A stretch of DNA of 64,000 nt from Ohtaekwangia sp036786105. Lineage in GTDB: Bacteria > Bacteroidota > Bacteroidia > Cytophagales > Cyclobacteriaceae. Below the pieces are notes generated by a model. It was not told the origin of the DNA and did not search any database. It worked only from the letters and a program-made list of their open reading frames with translations. Below are positions 16,003 to 25,345 of this stretch, piece after piece (the stretch's first letter is position 1; the number at the start of each line of letters is the position of its first letter). Both the position numbers and the translations under genes were made by a program. Location: the NCBI RefSeq assembly GCF_036786105.1, contig NZ_DAIQRQ010000002.1:1-64000 (forward strand). The letters run 5' to 3'.

Positions 16003-17199
16003 GTGATCAGCGAGCTTCTTCAAGAACGCGTACAACAATTTATCCATCAGCATGCCAATGATGATGAGCGCGATCTCGTATTAAAATATAGAAACATTGA
16101 AGGCGTATCTTCTGCCAGAATTGCTGAGCAAATAGCAGGACGCAGAAAAGCAAAAGAAAAGCTTCCTGCCTTTTATGCCGCCGCAGGTATAGTATATCCT
16201 CCCGGAATAAATCTTGAACAAAGCTCATCTGAGCGGACAGCGATATATAAGGCCAAGATTGCTAAGCAAGAAAATATTCCTGCCGGAACAATGGTAGATC
16301 TCACAGGAGGTTTTGGCATCGATTCTTATTTTCTAAGCAGATACTTTCAGCGGGTGCATTATGTAGAGTCACATGCTTCTCTTCTGGATATAGCGAAGCA
16401 TAATCATACGATGCTTGGTGCTGAAAATATCCATCATCACAACACCCATGCTGAAAAATTTCTTCAAGCGATGGAACGTGCCGACTTGGTTTATATAGAT
16501 CCTTCACGGAGACTGAAAGGGCAAAAAGTTTTTAAATTGAGTGATTGCGAACCGGATGTTATTGCATTGCAGGATATGATATTAGGTAAAACAAATTACC
16601 TGTTAATCAAAACATCGCCGTTATTGGATATACACCAGGCATTGAAAGAATTAAAAACCGTTAAGAAAGTATTTGTTTTATCGGTTGCAAATGAATGTAA
16701 AGAGTTGCTGTTTTTATGTACGCAGCATGTTACAATCGATCCTAAAATTATAGCGGTCAATTTGATCTCAGCACAAACACACGAGTTTCCGTTTACCTTT
16801 TTGCAAGAACAAAGTGCTTCTCCAAACTATACTTCTCCTGAAGAATATCTGTACGAGCCTAATGCCTCGTTGCTCAAAGCCGGTGCTTTTAAAATAGTTG
16901 CTCAACAATATTGCGTTTCAAAAATTCACCCCAGCACGCATTTGTATACCAGCATGGAGTTGATTCCTGATTTCCCCGGGAAGATTTTTAAAATACTGGC
17001 TTTTGTGAAGAGTGACAAGAAAGAAATGCTCCCATATTTCCCCCATGGCAAAGCAAATGTGGTGACGAGAAATTACCCCTTGTCGCCAGAAGAATTAAAG
17101 AGGAAGACAGGGCTTAAAGATGGTGGTGATAAGTTTTTGATAGGTTTCTCTGGCAGGAATGAGAAGTTCCTGGCGGTGGCAGAACGCATCATAGTCTGA
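16003..17199 (+). CDS. Class I SAM-dependent methyltransferase with THUMP-like C-terminal domain
   Basis: 398 residues; starts at GTG 16003. The Rossmann methyltransferase core has motif I MVDLTGGFGIDSYF at 97-110 and VYIDPSRRLKGQK with the DPSRR motif at 166-170. The region after residue 230 has the ferredoxin-like/THUMP-like layout seen in Porphyromonas PG_1098-type proteins, with FPGKIFKILAFVKSDKKEMLPYFPHGKANVVTRNYPLSPEEL near the end. Likely an RNA methyltransferase, but the target is unknown. It lies 71 bases before another predicted rRNA methyltransferase, which has its own promoter. Confidence 0.8.
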   Translation: MISELLQERVQQFIHQHANDDERDLVLKYRNIEGVSSARIAEQIAGRRKAKEKLPAFYAAAGIVYPPGINLEQSSSERTAIYKAKIAKQENIPAGTMVDLTGGFGIDSYFLSRYFQRVHYVESHASLLDIAKHNHTMLGAENIHHHNTHAEKFLQAMERADLVYIDPSRRLKGQKVFKLSDCEPDVIALQDMILGKTNYLLIKTSPLLDIHQALKELKTVKKVFVLSVANECKELLFLCTQHVTIDPKIIAVNLISAQTHEFPFTFLQEQSASPNYTSPEEYLYEPNASLLKAGAFKIVAQQYCVSKIHPSTHLYTSMELIPDFPGKIFKILAFVKSDKKEMLPYFPHGKANVVTRNYPLSPEELKRKTGLKDGGDKFLIGFSGRNEKFLAVAERIIV

Positions 17200-17217
17200 G
17201 AGGACTGCTAAAGTATA

Positions 17218-17250
17218 TTCTGTATACCTCACATTTTGTTTATACTTTTG
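17218..17250 (+). promoter_or_regulatory. Promoter of the RlmI-like methyltransferase gene
   Basis: TTCTG (17218-17222), 20 bases and TACTTTTG (17243-17250). The -7 octamer is identical to that of rimP. Leader of about 15 bases. Confidence 0.65.
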
Positions 17251-17269
17251 CGTCACGATAAACGATACT

Positions 17270-18457
17270 ATGGTTATTGCAGGAAGGATTACACTCAAAA
17301 AAGGAAAGGAACATTCTATAGAGCGCTTTCATCCCTGGATTTTCTCGGGCGCTATTCAAAAGATAGAGGGCGAACTTACAGATGGCTGCTGGGTGGAGGT
17401 CTTGAATTTTAAAAATAAAATATTGGGATTCGGACATTATCAGAATGGAAGTATTGCTGTTCGCATGTTAACGTTCGGCCCGATTATACCTGCTGAAAAT
17501 TTCTGGGAGCAGAAGCTATCAAAGGCTCTTACGGTACGACAGAGTGCAGGCTTGCCAACAACGGCTACCAATGCTTTCCGCCTCATACATGGTGAAGGCG
17601 ATGGACTTCCGGGATTGATCATTGACTATTACGATGGTGCTGTTGTAATGCAGGCACACGATGCGGGCATGCACCTCGATAGAAAAGATATAGCTTCTGC
17701 ATTGCAAAATGTATTGGGCGATTCTTTACGCTGTATATACTATAAAAGTCAGGGAACATTACCGGGTAAGCTTCGTGATGTTTTGCAGGATGAATACCTG
17801 TATGGCATGGGAAGTGTACCACATGTTGTGTTAGAGAACGATAACAAGTTTCTCATCGATTGGGAAGAAGGGCAGAAGACTGGATTTTTTCTCGATCAAC
17901 GTGAGAACAGAAAATTACTGGGCGATTTCTCGAAAGGAAAGAAGGTACTCAACACTTTCTGCTATACCGGGGGTTTTTCCATATATGCTTTGGGAACCGG
18001 CGCAGCACTTGTCCACTCCGTTGATGCTTCTGAAAAAGCCATTAACCTGACACGCAAAAATATTGCGCTCAACGGATTTGATCCCGAGTTGCATACATGC
18101 TTCGCTGAAGATACCTTCGATTTTCTGAAAGACAAGCAGGATGTTTACGATGTAATTATACTCGACCCTCCGGCATTTGCCAAGCATCGTGATGCCCGCC
18201 ATCAGGCTGTAAAAGGTTATCAGCGTCTGAATACAGAGGCTATGAAAACAATAAAGCCCGGAGGTGTAATTTTTACCTTTTCGTGTTCGCAGGTTGTAGA
18301 TCGGCAGTTGTTTTATGATACGGTGGTATCTGCAGCCATACAAGCGGGGCGACAGATCAAAGTGCTGCATCATCTTTCGCAACCGGCAGATCATCCGGTT
18401 TCCATCTTTCATCCGGAAGGGGAATATCTGAAGGGACTGGTGCTATATGTAGAGTAG
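17270..18457 (+). CDS. rlmI: Class I SAM-dependent rRNA methyltransferase, RlmI-like (23S rRNA m5C)
   Basis: 395 residues. N-terminal PUA domain opening VIAGRITLKKGKEHSIERFHPWIFSGAI, then an EEHEE-like linker with RLIHGEGDGLPGLIIDYYDG, and a Rossmann methyltransferase domain: QKTGFFLDQRENR near 203, motif I LNTFCYTGGFS near 227, motif IV ILDPPAFAKHR near 298. All are RlmI/RlmK hallmarks; RlmI makes m5C1962 in E. coli 23S rRNA. The precise target here is inferred from homology. A pseudogene lies tail-to-tail directly behind it. Confidence 0.85.
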   Translation: MVIAGRITLKKGKEHSIERFHPWIFSGAIQKIEGELTDGCWVEVLNFKNKILGFGHYQNGSIAVRMLTFGPIIPAENFWEQKLSKALTVRQSAGLPTTATNAFRLIHGEGDGLPGLIIDYYDGAVVMQAHDAGMHLDRKDIASALQNVLGDSLRCIYYKSQGTLPGKLRDVLQDEYLYGMGSVPHVVLENDNKFLIDWEEGQKTGFFLDQRENRKLLGDFSKGKKVLNTFCYTGGFSIYALGTGAALVHSVDASEKAINLTRKNIALNGFDPELHTCFAEDTFDFLKDKQDVYDVIILDPPAFAKHRDARHQAVKGYQRLNTEAMKTIKPGGVIFTFSCSQVVDRQLFYDTVVSAAIQAGRQIKVLHHLSQPADHPVSIFHPEGEYLKGLVLYVE

Positions 18458-18459
18458 CT

Positions 18460-18815
18460 TTAATTGAAGTGACACTCTTTTACTGTGCGGTGAGAGATCA
18501 GTTGCCAGTTTTTATTTCGTAAGCATATACCCTCACACAGCGTATTCCATACTTTGCATTTTTATCAGCATCGTTACGAGTAATGGAGGAGATTTCATGT
18601 AACGATGGCTATATCTTGGTGTAATTCTACCTTTGTGGAGTCGTGTTCGCGCGAAGTAAATTTTTTGACAGGATTTCAACATCCTTTATCCAGTTCTCTT
18701 TTCCGTCTACATGACCGGTGCCCGTGCGTAAAGACAAAATCATGGGCATATAGCTTTCGCGATAACGCGGCTGGACAGTGTGGATTTGTGTTCGAGTTGA
18801 AGAGGAAAAAACATT
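18460..18815 (-). pseudogene. Decayed NTF2-like (SnoaL/DUF4440-type) protein gene
   Basis: Reading the minus strand and jumping frames gives a coherent protein: KLYAHDFVFTHG (18756-18721), TGHVDGKENWIKDVEILSK (about 18728-18663), KFTSREHDSTKVELHQDIAIVT (ends at a TGA at 18595), KNAKYGIRCVRVYAYE (about 18563-18516) and NKNWQLISHRTVKECHFN with TAA at 18460. This is the layout of secreted or cytosolic NTF2-like DUF4440 proteins ('LYADDFVFTHG..G', 'SREHDS..VELHGDVAIVTG', 'RYVRVYA...WQLISHRTT'). Visible lesions are an extra C near 18720, a missing A in an A-run near 18663, a Gly-to-stop change at 18595, an indel near 18575 and a missing A near 18515. Upstream remains (18815 ATG) read VIAKA before KLYAHDF. 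The stretch 18816-19089 holds nothing I can support. Confidence 0.65.
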
Positions 18816-19089
18816 TTCCCGGAGGTGGTACACCTACTTTTTTACAGCACATCCATGCCTTCTGAAGACGAGTACCCTTTTATAGACTTTGGGTTTGTGG
18901 ATGGCAAAAGTAAACGATAATACAAATCTTATAATGTGGCCAGCACCAACATGCCGGGAAAAGTTGTAATGATCACCTGCATCTGGGGAGATAATGTATC
19001 AGTCAGGCCAATGAATCATTTTAGCCGCCTTACAACTCTGAAACCGGTGGCCGGCATAAGGTTTTCAGAGGTCAAAACCTCAAACAACG

Positions 19090-19121
19090 TTGGTATGTTT
19101 GTAGTAATTAGGATAACTTTG
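19090..19121 (+). promoter_or_regulatory. Promoter of yajC
   Basis: TTG (19090-19092), 21 bases and TAACTTTG (19114-19121), 20 bases before the yajC start. Confidence 0.65.
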
Positions 19122-19141
19122 AGGCCTTAAAAAACCAAATT

Positions 19142-19453
19142 ATGTATTCAATCTTGTTACAAGCCCAAACCGGCGGTAATCCTCTTCAGTTCATTGTTTT
19201 CGGAGCCATCATTGTAATTTTCTATTTCTTCATGATTCGTCCTCAGCAAAAAAAGGCAAAGGAGCAGAAAAAGTTTACGGAAGAGATTAAGCGTGGAGAT
19301 GCCGTAGTTACCATTGGCGGAGCGCATGGTATCGTAGCAGAATTGGAAGGTGATACGTTTATTCTGGAAGTAGAGAAAGGCGGCCGTATCCGCTTTAATA
19401 AATCTGCTATTTCTATGGAAGCAACCAAGGCTGCAACAGCAACCAAAAAATGA
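19142..19453 (+). CDS. yajC: Preprotein translocase subunit YajC
   Basis: 103 residues. One membrane helix (about 17-36, QFIVFGAIIVIFYFFMIRPQ) followed by the family signature PQQKKAKEQKKFTEEIKRGDAVVTIGGAHGIVAELEGDTFILEV. YajC associates with SecDF and assists Sec export. It has its own promoter at 19090-19121 and is followed by a YbbR-domain protein and coaE, an order often seen in Bacteroidota. Confidence 0.92.
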   Translation: MYSILLQAQTGGNPLQFIVFGAIIVIFYFFMIRPQQKKAKEQKKFTEEIKRGDAVVTIGGAHGIVAELEGDTFILEVEKGGRIRFNKSAISMEATKAATATKK

Positions 19454-19538
19454 TAACACGTTTGTACATATACGTTGACTGGTATTTACATCATAGTACG
19501 TATCAGCAGCGTATATATACACCAAGGTGCCAACGCGA

Positions 19539-20483
19539 ATGAGTGTGATTAATTCAATATTCAACCTGTTGCGCTTCAACAGAAAAAACTGGAAGGCCGT
19601 GGCGCTGTGTTTATTTGCAGCTACGGTCTTCTGGTTTTTTAATGCCTTGAATAAAAATTATACCACCAACATTTCATTCCCCATCAAGTTTGATTACGAC
19701 CAGGAAAATTATATAGCCGTTCGCCCGTTGCCACAAGTTGTGCGCATCAATGTAACAGGCATGGGATGGGATCTGTTTCGCAGAAGCCTGGGCGTTAAAG
19801 TGCCGCCTCTGATTATCCCGCTGGAGCGACCGGTTGATGTTCGGAAAATAGTGGGCACCACACTGCCTGCATTATTTGCCAATCAGGTAGAACGACTGGA
19901 AATAAATTTTGTATTAACGGATACGTTGCATGTTGCTATTGAACCGAAAGGCAGGCGGTGGATATCGCTTACTGTTGACACGCCTTCTATACTCTTCAGG
20001 AAGGGTTATGTAATGACGAGCGATGCTACAGTAGAACCGGATAGTATATATATAGAAGGGCCATGGAATCTTGTAAAGAGTATATCCGAACCGGTTTATA
20101 TCAAGATTCAGCAACGTAATATTGACGAGACTTTTCAAAACGACCTGGAGGTAAAGTTTTTGAATGATGAACTTATCAAACGAAACCCTCCTACAGTACG
20201 CGTAAGCTTTGATGTAGATCAACTGCGGGAAATCACCGACTCTGTAAAACTCGTGCTGCTAAATTTGCCGAAAGGCGCGCGTCCTTCACTCGCGCTGCGA
20301 GAACTTCCCTGTACCTTCGCAATACCGCAACGCTATATTAGCAGTTACCATCGCGATTCGCTGAAAGCAGTTGTTGATCTAAAGAATTTCTCGCGTGGTG
20401 TTAAGCGGGTACAACCTGTTTTACAGGGGTTGCCTCCATACTCCCGGGTGATTCAGGTAGATTCTGTATTTGTTAAATTTTAA
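19539..20483 (+). CDS. YbbR-like domain protein, membrane anchored
   Basis: 314 residues from ATG 19539; a GTG at 19527 in frame is an alternative. AAGG lies about nine bases before ATG 19539. A single N-terminal membrane helix (KAVALCLFAATVFWFFNALN, about 20-40) is followed by an extracytoplasmic region with YbbR-type beta repeats, such as KFDYDQENYIAVRPLPQVVRINVTGMGWDL and TVEPDSIYIEGPWNLVKSI. In Firmicutes YbbR (CdaR) regulates the diadenylate cyclase CdaA; no such gene is nearby here, so that function should not be carried over. It lies between yajC and coaE and is 3 bases from coaE. Confidence 0.8.
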   Translation: MSVINSIFNLLRFNRKNWKAVALCLFAATVFWFFNALNKNYTTNISFPIKFDYDQENYIAVRPLPQVVRINVTGMGWDLFRRSLGVKVPPLIIPLERPVDVRKIVGTTLPALFANQVERLEINFVLTDTLHVAIEPKGRRWISLTVDTPSILFRKGYVMTSDATVEPDSIYIEGPWNLVKSISEPVYIKIQQRNIDETFQNDLEVKFLNDELIKRNPPTVRVSFDVDQLREITDSVKLVLLNLPKGARPSLALRELPCTFAIPQRYISSYHRDSLKAVVDLKNFSRGVKRVQPVLQGLPPYSRVIQVDSVFVKF

Positions 20484-20486
20484 TCT

Positions 20487-21086
20487 GTGAGTAAACCACT
20501 GCAAATTGGTATTACCGGAGGAATAGGATCTGGTAAAACATTGGTGTGTAAAATTTTCGCATGCCTCGGCATACCTGTATATGATGCTGACAGCCATGCG
20601 AAAGAACTAATGACCACCGATGGAAATCTCGTATCACAGATAAAGAAAGAATTCGGTGATTTGTCTTACCTAAGCGATGGAACACTTAACCGTAAATACC
20701 TTGGTGAGGTTGTTTTCAGCAATCAGGAGAAGCTGGATGTATTGAATAAGCTTGTGCATCCATGTGTAGCGCAAGATTATGCCTGTTGGGTAGAGAGCCA
20801 CAGCGACAAGGCATACGTTTTGAAGGAAGCTGCCTTGTTGTTTGAGTCGGGTTCTTACCGGGGGTTGGACAAGATAATTGTTGTGCATGCTCCACAGGAT
20901 GTGCGCGTGAAAAGAGTGGTACATCGCGATGGCAGAACCGAAGAGCAGGTGAAAGAGATCATGCAAAAGCAAATGTCCGAAGAGGAAAAATTACAACGGG
21001 CGGATGCCATCATTTACAATGATGATTCTTCCCTTATCATCCCACAAGTACTCTCGCTCCACAATCGCTTTCAAGCGAAGAAGTGA
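20487..21086 (+). CDS. coaE: Dephospho-CoA kinase
   Basis: 199 residues beginning at GTG 20487, three bases after the YbbR gene. Last step of CoA synthesis: phosphorylates the 3'-OH of dephospho-CoA. P-loop GITGGIGSGKT at 8-18, then DADSHAKELM, the CoA-binding region LVHPCVAQDY and LLFESGSYRGLDKIIVV. Followed by RVKRVVHRDGRTEEQVKEIMQKQMSEEEK, which is the lid/NTP-binding portion. All family blocks are intact. Confidence 0.95.
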   Translation: MSKPLQIGITGGIGSGKTLVCKIFACLGIPVYDADSHAKELMTTDGNLVSQIKKEFGDLSYLSDGTLNRKYLGEVVFSNQEKLDVLNKLVHPCVAQDYACWVESHSDKAYVLKEAALLFESGSYRGLDKIIVVHAPQDVRVKRVVHRDGRTEEQVKEIMQKQMSEEEKLQRADAIIYNDDSSLIIPQVLSLHNRFQAKK

Positions 21087-21159
21087 CAGTAAGCCTCCGA
21101 TCTTTCCTGAACCAGATCGAAACAGCAGGCGTTAAAGTATAGCTACCTATTTGATTTTC

Positions 21160-22224
21160 ATGTATAGAATGTATAGATATAGTCTCGTAGTATTTGTTTG
21201 TGTTTCTGCACTGGCGGTGTCATCCTGCAAATCCAAGAAAGAAAATCAAACAGCAGGCCGTCCGCGCGTGCAAGGCCCTATAGTGGCCGATGGATTTCGT
21301 GTAGCACAAAGCTCGGTTAGTGAAAAGATAGAAGTTCCAGGCTCGCTGTTGCCCTTTGAAGAAACTCAACTGCGTGCCGAAGTAGGTGGCCGTATAGTAT
21401 CACTTAACATCAATGAAGGTGCTGTTGTACAGAAAGGCACATTGCTGGTAAAACTGTTTGACCAGGACTTGCAGGCGCAGTTAAAGAAGTTGCAGGTACA
21501 GCTTCAGATCAAAGAGAAAACCGAAGAAAGAAATCGCGAGCTCGTAAAGATTAATGGTATCAGTCAGCAGGATTATGATCTTGCTGCATTGGATGTTGAG
21601 AACCTGAAAGCAGATATAGAGTCAACACAAATTGCTATATCCAAAACAGAAATTCGTGCACCCTATACGGGCAAGCTGGGGTTGCGTAACGTGAGCCTCG
21701 GTTCATATATAGCTCCTACCGATGTTGTTACTACTATACGCCAGGTAGATCAATTGAAACTGGAATTTTCTGTTCCTGAAAAATATGCGAAAGATTTACA
21801 GAAAGGATATACGGTAAGCTTCAAGATTGATGCCGGAGGTGGGCAATCGCATAAAGCAACTGTGCTGGCTACCGAGAGCAGTGTAGACCAGAATACACGT
21901 ACGCTCAAAATAAGAGCCGTAGTAAATGAGCGTCATCCCGAATTGGTGCCGGGTGTATTTGCAAAAGTAAATTTGCAACTGGGCCAGAACAATCGTGCAC
22001 TCCTTGTGCCTACTCAGGCAATCATTCCTACAGCACGCGATAAACAAGTTATACTGCTGCACAAAGACAGCGTATCATTTACGACAGTAGAAACCGGTAT
22101 CCGCGATTCTGCCTATGTGCAGATAGTAAACGGATTGAAGCCTGGTGATACTATTATCACCTCGGGATTGATGGCTATTCGTCCCAACTCTAAAGTTAAG
22201 GTAACGAAGGTAAGTACCTTATAA
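21160..22224 (+). CDS. RND efflux periplasmic adaptor (membrane fusion) lipoprotein
   Basis: About 354 residues from ATG 21160; a TTG nine bases upstream is in frame but less likely. N-terminal signal with lipobox AVSSC, so it is a lipid-anchored periplasmic adaptor. Order: a first lipoyl/barrel-sandwich half with GGRIVSLNINEGAVVQKGTLLVKL, an alpha-hairpin (LKKLQVQLQIKEKTEERNRELV...), the second lipoyl half IRAPYTGKLGLRNVSLGSYIAP, a beta-barrel and a membrane-proximal domain. It connects the inner membrane pump to the outer channel. First gene of an RND operon, 10 bases before the pump. Confidence 0.92.
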   Translation: MYRMYRYSLVVFVCVSALAVSSCKSKKENQTAGRPRVQGPIVADGFRVAQSSVSEKIEVPGSLLPFEETQLRAEVGGRIVSLNINEGAVVQKGTLLVKLFDQDLQAQLKKLQVQLQIKEKTEERNRELVKINGISQQDYDLAALDVENLKADIESTQIAISKTEIRAPYTGKLGLRNVSLGSYIAPTDVVTTIRQVDQLKLEFSVPEKYAKDLQKGYTVSFKIDAGGGQSHKATVLATESSVDQNTRTLKIRAVVNERHPELVPGVFAKVNLQLGQNNRALLVPTQAIIPTARDKQVILLHKDSVSFTTVETGIRDSAYVQIVNGLKPGDTIITSGLMAIRPNSKVKVTKVSTL

Positions 22225-22234
22225 GCGAACGCGT

Positions 22235-25200
22235 ATGAATATATCGGAAGTAAGTTTACGAAGACCCGTATTGGCATTTGTGATGAACATTATCCTGGTG
22301 CTGTTCGGAGTTATAGGTTTTAATTTCCTGGGCATCCGCGATTATCCTGCTATCGATCCGCCCGTAGTAAACGTGCGTACCACTTACTCAGGAGCCAATG
22401 CAGATATCATTGAATCACAAATCACAGAACCGTTGGAGAAATCCATCAATGGTATAGCCGGTATAAAAAATATTACGTCTTCTTCCAGTGTTGGCAACAG
22501 TAACATCAACATTGAGTTTGAGTTGGGTGTAGACCTCGAAGCTGCTACCAACGATGTGCGTGATAAAGTATCGCAGGCTGTGCGCTCACTGCCGCAAGAT
22601 CTTACAAATCCACCGGTAGTATCCAAAGCCGATGCGAACTCCGATGCCATCATCTCGATGACGGTGCAGAGCAACAGTAAAAATTCATTACAGTTAACGG
22701 AGTATGCTAACAATGTATTGGTAGAGCGCCTGCAAACTATACCGGGTGTAAGCAGTATACAGATATGGGGAGAAAAGCGATATGCCATGCGTATATGGCT
22801 CGACCCTGGAAAGCTCAGTGCCTATAGCTTGACACCGCTCGATGTACAGACAGCATTGAACAAAGAGAATGTAGAATTACCTTCCGGTAAAATTGCCGGC
22901 GATGCAACCGAACTTACCGTGCGAACCTTCGGTAAATTATATACGGAAGAAGATTTTGCTAATGTTATTATCAAGTCTACAGCACAAGGTGATATTCGAT
23001 TGAAAGATATAGGACAGGCTGTGCTGGGTCCGGAAAATGAAGAGTCTATTCTGCGCGAAAGTAATGTGCCCATGGTAGGCCTTGCACTTGTACCTCTTCC
23101 TGGTGCCAACTATGTAGAGATCTCTGATGAATTTTACAAACGACTGGAGCAGATCAAAAAAGAAGTACCGGAAGATATCAAACTGAATATCGCGCTCGAC
23201 CAGACGGTATTCATCAAACGCTCAATATCAGAAGTGGAGGAAACACTAATCATCTCCTTCCTGCTTGTGGTGTTAATTATCTACTTGTTCTTCCGTGATT
23301 TTATTATTGCCATTCGCCCGCTCATTGATATACCGGTTTCGCTGATTGCTACATTTTTCATTATGTATCTCTGCGGGTTCTCCGTCAATGTACTCACCAT
23401 GCTCGGCATTGTGCTTGCCACTGGTCTTGTTGTGGATGATGGTATTGTGGTGACCGAAAATATATACAAGAAATTAGAGCAGGGTATGAATAAGTACCAG
23501 GCAGCAAAAGAAGGCTCAACCGAAATTTTCTTCGCGGTAATTTCTACTTCCATCACGCTCGCAGTTGTATTTCTTCCTATACTCTTTCTGCAGGGATTTG
23601 TGGGGCGCTTGTTCCGCGAGTTCGGAATTGTAGTAGCAAGTGCCGTGTTGGTTTCATGCTTTGTATCACTTACGCTTACACCTGTGCTCAGTGTAAAGCT
23701 TACACGCACCAAGCATTCACACTCGTGGTTTTACCGCGTAACAGAGCCTTTCTTCAGCAGTATGGAGAATGGATACAGGCGCATACTCGAATCGTTTATG
23801 CGGGTGCGCTGGGTATCGATTCTCATCATCTTGTTGTGTCTTGCATCAACCTATTTTATAGGAACGAATATGCAATCAGAGCTTGCTCCTATGGAAGACC
23901 GTAATCAGTTCCGTTTACAGCTATCAGCCGTAGAAGGTACATCTTACGACTATATGGATCAATATGTACAAAGCATGGTACAGTTTGTACAGGATTCTAT
24001 ACCGGAATATCAAACTGCATTGTCGGTAACAGCGCCAGGTTTTTCAGGAGCAGGTTCTGTAAACAGTGGGTTTGTTCGTGTAACCTTATCCGATCCGCAG
24101 AACAGAGATCGGTCACAACAACAGATCGTTGATATGGTGAACCGAAACCTGAGTCGCTTTCCGCAGGGTCGTGCCTTTCCCATACAGGAGCAGACTATAT
24201 CTGTAAACAGAAGAGGTGGCTTGCCTGTGCAGTTCGTTATACAGAACAACAATCTCGAAAAACTCCGCCAGGTTATTCCGCAGTTTTTGGAAGAAGCCAA
24301 TGCCAGCCCGGTGCTGCAAGGTGTAGATATAGATTTGAAGTTTAACAAGCCTGAACTACGCGTGGAGATCAATCGCCTGAAAGCTGCGCAGCTTGGTATC
24401 AGCGTTCAGGATATAGCACAGACATTACAACTAGCCTACAGTAATCTTCGTTTCGGATATTTCACCAAAGAAGGTAAACAATACCAGGTAATGGGCCAGG
24501 TAACACGCATTGACCGTGATGACCCGGATGATCTGAAGAACCTGTATGTACGCACAAATTCAGGACAACTGGTTTCATTGGATAATGTTGTGACTGTTCA
24601 GGAGTCTACCACACCGCCTTCACTCTATCACTTTAACCGCTATAAGTCAGCTACTATATCAGCCGGCCTCGCACCGGGCAAAACAGTAGGCGATGGTATA
24701 AAAGTTATGAATGAAATCTCAGCTAAGCTCCTGGATGATACGTTCACAACTTCGTTAAGCGGTACCTCGCGCGACTATGCAGAAAGTTCCAGTAATACCT
24801 CATTTGCATTCCTGCTCGCGCTGGTGCTGATATACCTTATTCTTGCAGCGCAGTTCGAAAGCTTTGTAGATCCGCTCACCATCATGCTTACGGTGCCGCT
24901 TGCCATTAGCGGTGCATTTATATCCCTGTATATATTTGGCCAGACTATAAATATATTCTCACAAATCGGAATGATTATGCTGATAGGTTTGGTAACAAAG
25001 AACGGTATTCTCATCGTGGAATTTGCCAATCAGAAACGCGAAGAAGGTTTGTCGAAGATTGAAGCGGTGTTGGAAGCATCGCGTCTGCGTCTTCGCCCTA
25101 TATTGATGACGAGTCTGGCAATGGCGTTGGGATCATTACCATTGGCACTTTCGCTGGGAGCAGCATCAACCAGCCGCAAACCGCTCGGTATCGTGATTGT

Positions 25201-25345
25201 GGGTGGTATCATGTTTTCGCTTATCCTTACTTTATTTGTTATACCTGCGATGTATTCATTCTTATCTCGCAAAAGAAAGCACATTGAATTTGGTGACGGG
25301 GCTCCAACACCTCAGCCACAAAAGGAATTGGTTTATGAACATTAG
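22235..25345 (+). CDS. RND multidrug efflux permease (AcrB/HAE1 type)
   Basis: 1036 residues, the usual length. Twelve membrane helices in two repeats, with two large periplasmic porter domains. Marks: MNISEVSLRRPVLAFVMNIILVLFG at the N-terminus, GIRDYPAIDPPVVNVRTTYSGANADIIESQITEPLE, and the proton-relay helix GIVLATGLVVDDGIVVTENIYKK with the paired Asp residues. The second repeat carries TINIFSQIGMIMLIGLVTKNGILIVEFAN. The substrate cannot be read from the sequence. It is preceded by the adaptor and overlaps the channel gene by 11 bases. No dedicated regulator gene is adjacent. Confidence 0.95.
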   Translation: MNISEVSLRRPVLAFVMNIILVLFGVIGFNFLGIRDYPAIDPPVVNVRTTYSGANADIIESQITEPLEKSINGIAGIKNITSSSSVGNSNINIEFELGVDLEAATNDVRDKVSQAVRSLPQDLTNPPVVSKADANSDAIISMTVQSNSKNSLQLTEYANNVLVERLQTIPGVSSIQIWGEKRYAMRIWLDPGKLSAYSLTPLDVQTALNKENVELPSGKIAGDATELTVRTFGKLYTEEDFANVIIKSTAQGDIRLKDIGQAVLGPENEESILRESNVPMVGLALVPLPGANYVEISDEFYKRLEQIKKEVPEDIKLNIALDQTVFIKRSISEVEETLIISFLLVVLIIYLFFRDFIIAIRPLIDIPVSLIATFFIMYLCGFSVNVLTMLGIVLATGLVVDDGIVVTENIYKKLEQGMNKYQAAKEGSTEIFFAVISTSITLAVVFLPILFLQGFVGRLFREFGIVVASAVLVSCFVSLTLTPVLSVKLTRTKHSHSWFYRVTEPFFSSMENGYRRILESFMRVRWVSILIILLCLASTYFIGTNMQSELAPMEDRNQFRLQLSAVEGTSYDYMDQYVQSMVQFVQDSIPEYQTALSVTAPGFSGAGSVNSGFVRVTLSDPQNRDRSQQQIVDMVNRNLSRFPQGRAFPIQEQTISVNRRGGLPVQFVIQNNNLEKLRQVIPQFLEEANASPVLQGVDIDLKFNKPELRVEINRLKAAQLGISVQDIAQTLQLAYSNLRFGYFTKEGKQYQVMGQVTRIDRDDPDDLKNLYVRTNSGQLVSLDNVVTVQESTTPPSLYHFNRYKSATISAGLAPGKTVGDGIKVMNEISAKLLDDTFTTSLSGTSRDYAESSSNTSFAFLLALVLIYLILAAQFESFVDPLTIMLTVPLAISGAFISLYIFGQTINIFSQIGMIMLIGLVTKNGILIVEFANQKREEGLSKIEAVLEASRLRLRPILMTSLAMALGSLPLALSLGAASTSRKPLGIVIVGGIMFSLILTLFVIPAMYSFLSRKRKHIEFGDGAPTPQPQKELVYEH

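Noticed and set aside
18605..18865. 86-residue plus-strand open frame
   Set aside because: Unlike any family and lies opposite a decayed NTF2-like gene that explains the bases.
19059..19080. AGGTTTT/AAAACCT hairpin before yajC
   Set aside because: Loop of 8 bases, no T-run; cannot be separated from chance.
18936..19130. 64-residue plus-strand frame before yajC
   Set aside because: Runs through the yajC promoter and has no family resemblance or start signal.
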